A stretch of DNA of 29,847 nucleotides from DATNBT01 sp964579765 (GTDB taxonomy: Bacteria > Acidobacteriota > Vicinamibacteria > Vicinamibacterales > CAVVIG01): the NCBI GenBank assembly GCA_964579765.1, contig CAZOIK010000429.1, forward strand, positions 1 through 29,847, given 5' to 3'. Positions 23,504 through 29,847 of the stretch are shown here, piece by piece (position 1 is the first letter of the stretch; each line of letters starts with the position of its first letter). Both the position numbers and the translations under genes were made by a program. The notes under the pieces were generated by a model. That model did no database searches and was not told the origin of the DNA. It worked only from the letters and a program-made list of their open reading frames with translations.

Positions 23504-24684
23504 AGAAGCTCGTCACGGTCGCGCTGCCGGCGACGATCATCGCCGTGCTCGTTGCCGCGCTCGCGGTGGAAATCTGGATCCGCGCGACGTGGGATCCGAA
23601 GCGGGGAACGCCGGGCCTGTTTCTGACCGATGCGGTGCGCGGGCAGCGGTTCGCGCCCAACTACGACGGGTGGTTCGCGGGCGTGCCGGTGCACATCAAT
23701 AATCTTGGCTTCCGCGATCCGCGCGACTACTCGCTCGCGAAGGGACCGCACACGTTCCGGATCATCTTTCTCGGCGACTCGGTCACGTTCGGCCACAGCT
23801 CGGTCTACGAGCACACGTACCCGTATTTGCTAGAGCAGAAGTTGAGGACGTGGAGGCCCGACGTCGACTGGCAGGTCTGGAACCTGGGCGTCCCCGGCTA
23901 CAACACGAGCCAGGAGCTCGCGCATCTCGACGAAGTCGGACCCGCGTTCGCCCCCGACCTCGTCATCGTCGGCTTCTTCGAGAACGACCTCGTCGACAAC
24001 CGCGACGAGAGCCATCCCGGCGCGCTGAGAATTGCCGCGGCGAGGGTGCTGTCATTCGCGCAGCGGCACGTCTACTCGTTCGATCTGTACAAGAAGGTCG
24101 TTCTGCGCCTCGCCTGGCGGTTCTCCGCCTCCGATGCGTTCAAGCGCCGGCTCGAAGGCCTCGCCGATGACGAGAAGCTGCTCGCGACGGTCGAGGACGC
24201 GAGTCTGCTGAAACAGCAGGCGATCACGAACTTCGACAGGCTGACCGACGAGCAGCTCCGCGGATCGTGTCCGCACATGCCGCCGCCCAACCACGCGCTC
24301 ATCGAGGCCGCGCAGCATCAGGACGGCTACGACCAGTGGTTGGCCGCCGTGCGTGGATTTCAGCGGCTGAACCGCGCGGGCAGATATCGCATCCTGTTTT
24401 TTCTCAACGTCCCGCCACCGCAATGTCCCGACACCGACGCGTTCTTTTATGACGAGGGCGACGGCGGCCTGAACGGCCTGTTCACGAAGGTGATGTCGGA
24501 CGGCACGCCGGCTGTCAGCATGCACGACGCGCTGCTGCACGTCCGGCCGTCGCAGATGCCCGGCATCAAAGGACACTCGATCGGCAACAGCAACGTCGTG
24601 AAGGCGGAGGTGCTGTTCGATTACCTCACGACGAAGATGCTACCGTCGATCATGCCCGGCGCACTCGCTGCACGAGCCAATTGA
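23500..24684 (+). CDS. Membrane-anchored SGNH/GDSL-like hydrolase, possibly incomplete catalytic set
   Basis: This 394-residue protein begins with an N-terminal signal anchor (VTVALPATIIAVLVAALAVEIW), so the domain is expected outside the cytoplasmic membrane. Block I is FLGDSVTFG with the nucleophile S94. Block II is NLGVPGYNT (G130). Block III is GFFENDL (N162). The block V region reads GIKGHSIGNSN with H359, but the aspartate normally two or three residues before the His is Lys/Ile here. Such enzymes often acetylate or deacetylate surface polysaccharides. GTG start in a GTGA overlap with the fusion gene. The end overlaps the convergent GT-C gene by 35 bases, which closes the long plus-strand run. 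Confidence 0.85.
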   Translation: MKKLVTVALPATIIAVLVAALAVEIWIRATWDPKRGTPGLFLTDAVRGQRFAPNYDGWFAGVPVHINNLGFRDPRDYSLAKGPHTFRIIFLGDSVTFGHSSVYEHTYPYLLEQKLRTWRPDVDWQVWNLGVPGYNTSQELAHLDEVGPAFAPDLVIVGFFENDLVDNRDESHPGALRIAAARVLSFAQRHVYSFDLYKKVVLRLAWRFSASDAFKRRLEGLADDEKLLATVEDASLLKQQAITNFDRLTDEQLRGSCPHMPPPNHALIEAAQHQDGYDQWLAAVRGFQRLNRAGRYRILFFLNVPPPQCPDTDAFFYDEGDGGLNGLFTKVMSDGTPAVSMHDALLHVRPSQMPGIKGHSIGNSNVVKAEVLFDYLTTKMLPSIMPGALAARAN

Positions 24685-26572
24685 GCGCGGCGGCCACGAA
24701 GACGAACATCAGCGGCTGCACCGTGACCGAGTAGCGCATGTTCGTCAGCAGCGGCGCGATCGTCGCCGGCACGTAGAGGATCAGCAGCAGCGGAAGTCCG
24801 GCTCCAGCGCCTCGTCTCCACAGGACCACCACGCCCGCGATGAACAGGCCGAGGAACGTCAGCGACGCCGCGGTCGCGGCAGCATAGATCACGGTCGCGC
24901 CGCGGAACTGCTGGTTGGTCCACTTGTCCCTCGATCCGACGATGACGAACACGCGGTAGGCGCGATAGATGGTGGCTGTCAGAAACGCGAGCGGCTCGCG
25001 CCGGATGTTGTCGAGCGCGAGCGCGGAGTACCGTCGCATCGCCTCTGGCTGTGCCCGGTAGAACTCGTCGTTGAACATCACTTCGTCCACTACCGCGCAT
25101 CGCTTGTCGATGATGTCGACCGGCGGTACCGGGCGCGCGAGCGCCGCGAGCGACGCGTGCGTGCGCATCAGCACTTCGGCATTCGCCCCGATGAACGTTA
25201 CGTCTGTCAGCCGCTCGTGCCCGGCGCGCGGAATCGAGATCGTCGAACTGCCGCCGATGGTGATGCGCGCAATGTCAGCGTCGTGATCGAAACGGACCGG
25301 CGGCACGGGCGCATCGTGCCCCTCGTACGCGATCTGCAGCAGTTTCTCAGCTGCTTGCCGCGCGTCGCCGACGCCCGCGCGCCGCAGCGCGTCGGCCGCC
25401 CGCAGCGGCTCGTTCCACGCCTCGTGGCGCGCCAGGCGGACGACGTCGAAGATGTCGAGGAGGTCGTCGTAGCGATCCGGATCGCCCAGATGATCCTGCG
25501 TGACGAAGTAGACCGATGGCGCCGCGGCGCCGAGCGGCGGCGTGTCGATCTCGGTGTTGCCGTTGTCGGACGGCCATGCCACGGCGAAGTAGTAGTAGTA
25601 GACGGCCTCGCGTTCTGGGGGAGGCGGGAGTTCGGTCGTGAATCTGCCGGTGATCGGATTGAGCGAGAGCGCCGCGCGGCGCTTCACAGGATCGAAATCG
25701 CTCCAGTAATTGAGCGTCAGTGTACCGTGGCGCTCCTCGAGGGCGCAGGTGTTGACGCCGCCGTGAACGAGAATCGGCACGTCGGCGAGGCTCGTGTACT
25801 CGAAGGCGGGCGACTCGAACACCGAGCGTGGGTTGTAGCCGCGGCTGTCGCGATAGGGGCCGACCTGCAGCGTGCCGTACCAGAGCTGCGCGCCGCCGTG
25901 CACGCTCGTCGGCAGCAGCGTGCTGGTCAGGCGATAGTTCCGGACGATCCACGGCGTCAGCGCCGCGCCGGCGCACGCCGCGAGCGGGAGCGCATGTGCG
26001 ACGTTGCGGCGTATCGGGTGCTTCCAGATCACGTACGCGCCGAGCAGGGCCGGGATCAGGATCAGATTCGGCCGGAACTGCGACATGACGCCGGCGACGA
26101 CGCCGGCCAGGGCAAAAGACGCCCGCTGATCCTGCTCGACGGCGGACAGGAAGATCAGGATGTCCGAGAGAAACAGCACCGTGCACACGGCGTCCGACGA
26201 CTGCGTCGACGCGTAGACGGTGTTGAAGGAGAACGCTCCGAGCAGCAGCGCCGCGAGCGTGGCCGTCTTCTCATCCGTCCAGCGCCGCGCCAGCACATAG
26301 AGCAGCAGCGGCGTCGTGGCGTTCAGCGCGACCTGTACCAGCAGCGGGATCCAAGGCCGGTCGCCGAACAGGCGATAGAAGACTGCCAGGAAGTACGCGT
26401 ATCCCCACGGCACGTCCATCGTGGGGAACGGCCGTCCCGCGGCGAGCGCCAGCGCGAGCTCGTGGTAGTGGTCGAAGCCGTTCCATCCCCACGGATGCGG
26501 CGCGCGCACGAACAGGAAAAAAAGGCCGATCAGCAGCGACAGCAGGCACGCCGCCCGCACAGTGCGGTTCAT
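24650..26572 (-). CDS. GT-C membrane glycosyltransferase (GT39-like) with large extracytoplasmic insert
   Basis: The protein has 640 residues. The first helix (ACLLSLLIGLFFLFV) is followed by a loop with GFDHYHELALALAAG (D34) and VPWGYAYFLAVFYRLFGDRP, as in the PMT/ArnT superfamily. About eight helices follow. A soluble stretch of roughly 260 residues (around 290-550) contains VYYYYFAVAW and SVYFVTQDHLGD. Three or four C-terminal helices follow (ATAASLTFLGLFIAGVVVLW, LPLLLILYVPATIAPLL). I chose ATG at 26572 because it begins the first helix; the frame stays open 222 bases further upstream but opposite another gene. It is divergent from the GT2 gene, with only 21 bases between starts, and is the only minus-strand gene in the right half. 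Confidence 0.85.
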   Translation of the reverse strand: MNRTVRAACLLSLLIGLFFLFVRAPHPWGWNGFDHYHELALALAAGRPFPTMDVPWGYAYFLAVFYRLFGDRPWIPLLVQVALNATTPLLLYVLARRWTDEKTATLAALLLGAFSFNTVYASTQSSDAVCTVLFLSDILIFLSAVEQDQRASFALAGVVAGVMSQFRPNLILIPALLGAYVIWKHPIRRNVAHALPLAACAGAALTPWIVRNYRLTSTLLPTSVHGGAQLWYGTLQVGPYRDSRGYNPRSVFESPAFEYTSLADVPILVHGGVNTCALEERHGTLTLNYWSDFDPVKRRAALSLNPITGRFTTELPPPPEREAVYYYYFAVAWPSDNGNTEIDTPPLGAAAPSVYFVTQDHLGDPDRYDDLLDIFDVVRLARHEAWNEPLRAADALRRAGVGDARQAAEKLLQIAYEGHDAPVPPVRFDHDADIARITIGGSSTISIPRAGHERLTDVTFIGANAEVLMRTHASLAALARPVPPVDIIDKRCAVVDEVMFNDEFYRAQPEAMRRYSALALDNIRREPLAFLTATIYRAYRVFVIVGSRDKWTNQQFRGATVIYAAATAASLTFLGLFIAGVVVLWRRGAGAGLPLLLILYVPATIAPLLTNMRYSVTVQPLMFVFVAAALNWLVQRVRRA

Positions 26573-26593
26573 CGTCAGTAGAGCATCATACCG

Positions 26594-27286
26594 GTGAAGC
26601 TGTCCGTCATCATCCCCGTCTACAACGAAGAGCAGACGATCGTGGAGATCGTCGAGCGCGTGCGATCGGTCGAGCTGCCGGGGATCGACAAGGAAATCAT
26701 CATCGCGAACGACGGCAGCAGCGACGGCACACGCGACGCGATGGCGCGCAGTGCCTGGAACGGCGACCCGCGCATCACGATCCACGAGCTGCAAATCAAC
26801 GTCGGCAAAGGCGCGGCCGTGCGGCTCGGGCTTCGGTACGCGACGGGCGACGTCATCCTGATTCAGGATGCCGACCTCGAGCTCGACCCGCAGGAGTACG
26901 GCAGTCTGCTCGTGCCCATTCTCGAACAGCGTACGGACGTGGTGTACGGCTCACGATTCCTGAAGCCGACGTCGCCGCTGTCGCTGCGGACGAAGCTCGG
27001 GAACCGGCTGCTGACGATGGCCACCAACGTGCTGTTCGGCGCGCGGCTGACGGACATGGAGACCGCGTACAAGGTCTTTCGCCGTCACGTGCTCGACGGC
27101 ATACGCCTGCGCTGTGTCGGCTTCGACTTCGAGCCGGAGCTCACGGCGAAGCTGCTGCGCTCTGGCCACCGGATTATCGAGGTGCCGATCAGCTATCACC
27201 CGCGCCGCGTCGACGAGGGTAAGAAGATCCGGTGGACGGACGGCATCGACGCGCTGTACGTGCTGCTCAAGTGCAGGTTCGGCTAG
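26594..27286 (+). CDS. Soluble glycosyltransferase family 2 (DPM1-like)
   Basis: This 230-residue GT-A protein has no membrane helices. It shows LSVIIPVYNEEQTIVEI, IIANDGSSDGT (D40), INVGKGAAVRLGL, DADLELDP (D92, D94), VYGSRFL and GFDFEPELTAKLLRSGHRI. These match dolichol/polyprenyl-phosphate mannose-synthase-like enzymes, so it probably makes a polyprenyl-phosphate sugar, possibly for the divergent GT-C protein next door. The start is GTG at 26594, placing only 21 bases between it and the minus-strand start. Any promoter must overlap one of the two coding regions. The stop TAG is immediately followed by the asnB start. Confidence 0.92.
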   Translation: MKLSVIIPVYNEEQTIVEIVERVRSVELPGIDKEIIIANDGSSDGTRDAMARSAWNGDPRITIHELQINVGKGAAVRLGLRYATGDVILIQDADLELDPQEYGSLLVPILEQRTDVVYGSRFLKPTSPLSLRTKLGNRLLTMATNVLFGARLTDMETAYKVFRRHVLDGIRLRCVGFDFEPELTAKLLRSGHRIIEVPISYHPRRVDEGKKIRWTDGIDALYVLLKCRFG

Positions 27287-29209
27287 ATGTGCGGCATCTG
27301 CGGTGAGCTGACCTTCGACGGCGCGCCCGTGAGCGCAGAGACGATCGCCGCCATGGGCGACCGGCTCGAGCACCGCGGGCCCGACGATCGCGGCGTGTTT
27401 GTCAGCGAGGATCGCCGCGCCGGCCTCGGCTTCCGCCGGCTCGCGATCATCGACCTGTCGCCGCTCGGGCACCAGCCGATGGCGAACGAGGACGGTCGAG
27501 TCTGGGTCGCGTTCAACGGCGAGATCTACAACTTCAAGGCGTTGCGATCGCGCCTGACGGCGAACGGCCATCGCTTCCGCTCGCAGAGCGACACGGAAGT
27601 GCTGGTGCATCTGTACGAAGATGTCGGACCGCGATTCGTCGACGAGATCGACGGGATGTTCGCGATCGCGCTGTGGGACGCGCGCGAGGGGCGGCTCGTG
27701 CTCGCGCGCGACCGCGCGGGGAAGAAGCCGCTGTACGTCTATCAGGATCGGCGTCGGCTGGTCTTCGGTTCGGAGATCAAGGCGATCTTCGCCCATCCCG
27801 AAGTGCCGATCGAGATCGACGAGACGCAGGTGCCAGCGTACTTCACGTTCGGCTACGTGCCGCACCCGAAGACTTTCTATCGGGGCGTCACGCAGATCGA
27901 TCCGGCGAGTGTCGTCGTCGTCGACGCCGACGGACGAGTGGACGCGCGGCGCTACTGGACGCTGCGCTTCCCGGAGAGCGGCGCCGAGCCGAAGATCGAT
28001 CGGTCAGCCGCGGCGGCGCGCGTGCGCGAGCTCGTGACCGACGCCGTGTCGCGCCGGCTCGTGAGCGACGTGCCCCTCGGCGCCTTCCTGAGCGCCGGCA
28101 TCGACTCCACGATCGTCGTCGGCGTCATGAGCAGGCTGATGAGCGCGCCGGTGAAGACGTTCACTATCGGCTTCGAGGGTGCGCCGGCGTTCGACGAGAC
28201 GGCGGCGGCGCGGCGGATCGCGGAACGGTTCAAGACCGAGCACACCGAGTTCCGCGTGAAGCCGTCGGCGGTCGATCTGATCGACCGGCTGATCTGGCAT
28301 CACGACGGCCCGTTCGGCGATTCGTCGGCGATTCCGACGTTCCTCGTCTCTCAACTCACGCGGGCGCACGTGACCGTCGCGCTGACCGGCGACGGCGGCG
28401 ACGAGCTGTTCGCGGGTTATCTGCGGTTTCAGGCGGCGCTCGCCGCCGATCGGCTGCCGGCCGGCGCGAAACCGCTGCTCGACGCGGCCTTGGCGCTGCT
28501 GCCGCGTGCGCCCCACGAACGACACGTCCTCGCTCGCGCCAGGCGCTTCGCGCGGTTCATGCATCTGCCGCTCGTCGAGCGCCTCGTGCGCTGGAACAGC
28601 ATCTTTCAGGACGATCTGCCCGCGCTGCTCGAGGGCGATGCGCGCGTCGATCCGCTCGCGCACCTGGCGCGGGCTCTCGAGTCCGTGCAGTCCTCGTCGG
28701 CGCTCAACCGGCTGCTCGCGGCGAACTACGCGTCGTATCTGCCGGACGATCTGTTGATCAAGACCGATCGCGCGACGATGGCCAGTTCACTCGAGGCGCG
28801 GTCGCCACTGCTCGACACTGCGCTCACGGAGTACGCGGCGTCGCTGCCGGACGGCCTGAAGCTAGACGGGCGCCGAACGAAGGCCGTTCTGCGCGACGCG
28901 TTCGCGGATCTTATTCCGCCCGACATCGATCGCCGTCCGAAGACCGGCTTCGGCGTGCCGCTCGACGCGTGGTTCCGCGGCGAGCTGCACGACTACGTCC
29001 GCGACACGCTGCTCCCGGCGGATGCCGCGTCGAGACGATACGTGAAGCAGCACGCCGTCGAGGCGCTCGTGGACGGCCACCAGCAGGGGCACCTCAATGT
29101 CGGTCATCGACTCTGGACGCTCGTCTGTTTCGAGCGGTGGCTCCAGCTCGTCCGTGGATGGACCGTCGAGCGCCAGACGCGCTACCATGTCAGCCCACAC
29201 TCACAGTGA
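27287..29209 (+). CDS. asnB: Asparagine synthase (glutamine-hydrolysing)-type amidotransferase
   Basis: This full-length AsnB-family protein has 640 residues. The class II glutaminase domain starts MCGICGELTFDG with the nucleophile Cys2 and contains HRGPDDRG, FNGEIYNF and SDTEVLVHLYED. The synthetase domain carries FLSAGIDST (269-274; the usual SGGxDS has Ala in place of the first Gly), LTGDGGDELFAGY and SLEARSPLLD. It may simply make asparagine. AsnB-like proteins in O-antigen and exopolysaccharide loci (WbpS type) are thought to amidate uronic acids, and the context here favours that. The ATG directly follows the GT2 stop codon with no gap. The next gene begins 9 bases after the stop. Confidence 0.93.
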   Translation: MCGICGELTFDGAPVSAETIAAMGDRLEHRGPDDRGVFVSEDRRAGLGFRRLAIIDLSPLGHQPMANEDGRVWVAFNGEIYNFKALRSRLTANGHRFRSQSDTEVLVHLYEDVGPRFVDEIDGMFAIALWDAREGRLVLARDRAGKKPLYVYQDRRRLVFGSEIKAIFAHPEVPIEIDETQVPAYFTFGYVPHPKTFYRGVTQIDPASVVVVDADGRVDARRYWTLRFPESGAEPKIDRSAAAARVRELVTDAVSRRLVSDVPLGAFLSAGIDSTIVVGVMSRLMSAPVKTFTIGFEGAPAFDETAAARRIAERFKTEHTEFRVKPSAVDLIDRLIWHHDGPFGDSSAIPTFLVSQLTRAHVTVALTGDGGDELFAGYLRFQAALAADRLPAGAKPLLDAALALLPRAPHERHVLARARRFARFMHLPLVERLVRWNSIFQDDLPALLEGDARVDPLAHLARALESVQSSSALNRLLAANYASYLPDDLLIKTDRATMASSLEARSPLLDTALTEYAASLPDGLKLDGRRTKAVLRDAFADLIPPDIDRRPKTGFGVPLDAWFRGELHDYVRDTLLPADAASRRYVKQHAVEALVDGHQQGHLNVGHRLWTLVCFERWLQLVRGWTVERQTRYHVSPHSQ

Positions 29210-29218
29210 GCCCCTGCC

Positions 29219-29847
29219 GTGATTGAACTGACGAGCTCGATAGCGGCGCCGTTCGCGCTGGCGCTCGTCCTGTCGCTGGTCTTCGTCCCGGTCGCGCGCA
29301 GCGTGGCCCGCCGGCTGGGGTACGTCGCCAAGCCGCGCGAAGATCACTGGCACAAGCGCCCGGTGGCGCTGTTTGGCGGCGCCGCGATCGCGACGAGCCT
29401 GTTCGCCTGCGTGCTCGTGTTCCACATCGGTCGCGAGCTGGTCGTACTCGCCGGCACGGCGGCCGCCATGTTCCTCGTCGGCTTCGTGGACGACCTGCTG
29501 ACGCTGAAGCCGGCGACGAAGCTCATCGCGCAGATTGCCGGCGCGTCGATCCTGCTCTTTTTCGGCTACCGGCTGAACTGGCTGCATTCGTACACGCTCG
29601 ACACGCTGCTGACGCTCGTCTGGGTCGTGGGCATGACGAATGCGTTCAACCTGCTCGACAACATGGACGGCCTGTGCAGCGGCATCGCGCTGATCGTCGG
29701 CGCGTCGCTGCTCATCAGCCTGCTGCCGGGCGCCGATCCGCACGCGTTCGCCGAGGCGCGCTATCTCGCGATGCTGCTCGGCGCGGTCGGCGGCTTCCTC
29801 GTCTACAACGCGTATCCGGCGTCGATCTTCATGGGCGACAGCGGCAG
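29219..29847 (+). CDS. WecA/TagO/MraY-family polyprenyl-phosphate phosphoglycosyltransferase, 3'-truncated by window edge
   Basis: The open frame runs off the right end, giving 209 visible codons. It is highly hydrophobic with at least five helices. Key features are HWHKRPVALFGGAAI, the metal-binding FLVGFVDDLLTLKP (Asp-Asp), TNAFNLLDNMDGLCSG and FMGDSG at the very end. All are typical of the WecA/TagO branch, which transfers HexNAc-1-phosphate from UDP-HexNAc to undecaprenyl phosphate. This is the usual first step for glycans exported by a Wzm-type ABC transporter. The start is GTG at 29219, 9 bases after the asnB stop; it has no nearby ATG. The exact sugar cannot be told from the visible part. 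Confidence 0.9.
   Translation, partial: MIELTSSIAAPFALALVLSLVFVPVARSVARRLGYVAKPREDHWHKRPVALFGGAAIATSLFACVLVFHIGRELVVLAGTAAAMFLVGFVDDLLTLKPATKLIAQIAGASILLFFGYRLNWLHSYTLDTLLTLVWVVGMTNAFNLLDNMDGLCSGIALIVGASLLISLLPGADPHAFAEARYLAMLLGAVGGFLVYNAYPASIFMGDSG

Overview
The window is GC-rich (roughly two thirds G+C) and almost completely coding. It holds 27 protein genes, no rRNA or tRNA genes, no CRISPR array and no transposase. It is a chromosomal cell-surface glycan locus of a Gram-negative-type bacterium: glycosyltransferases, nucleotide-sugar modifying enzymes and an ABC-2 polysaccharide exporter permease. The very high GC, frequent GTG/TTG starts and short hairpin elements with a TGAA loop followed by CTAC suggest an acidobacterium, perhaps Vicinamibacteria. 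That placement is inference from general resemblance and was not tested.

Layout. A partial SAM methyltransferase (+, 2-757) enters from the left and overlaps tail-to-tail with a NUDIX hydrolase (-, 699-1391). From about 1405 to 24684 one long plus-strand run of 21 genes follows, most joined by 4-base start/stop overlaps (ATGA, GTGA or TTGA). In order these are: SemiSWEET sugar transporter, heparinase II/III-family protein, Wzm/TagG-type ABC permease, GT-C membrane transferase, GtrB-like GT2, three GT-B transferases, a three-gene cassette for an N-acylated (probably 3-amino) sugar (DegT aminotransferase, Gfo/Idh dehydrogenase, hexapeptide acyltransferase), a GalE-like epimerase, a second DegT aminotransferase, a second membrane GT2, a sulfotransferase, a NodB-type deacetylase, a methyltransferase, APS kinase (cysC), a GT39-like enzyme with a large C-terminal soluble region, a GT-B transferase fused to a YdcF-type domain, and an SGNH hydrolase. 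A GT-C protein lies on the minus strand (24650-26572). Divergent from it run a soluble GT2, an AsnB-type amidotransferase and a WecA/TagO-type phosphoglycosyltransferase that leaves the window on the right.

How the genes may work together. The WecA-like enzyme would start a glycan on a polyprenyl phosphate carrier. The GT-B and GT2 enzymes would extend it with ordinary and amino sugars in the cytoplasm. The Wzm-like permease would export it with an ATPase encoded elsewhere, and GT-C enzymes fed by GtrB-like proteins would add sugars on the outer face. The adjacent sulfotransferase and deacetylase, with APS kinase close by, suggest a sulfated and de-N-acetylated glycan. The AsnB protein may amidate a uronic acid.

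The observations most worth following are the cytoplasmic-looking deacetylase/sulfotransferase/APS-kinase set, the GT-B/YdcF fusion, the lyase-family protein without a signal peptide inside a biosynthetic operon, and hairpin elements whose TGA loop supplies the stop codon of the upstream gene.
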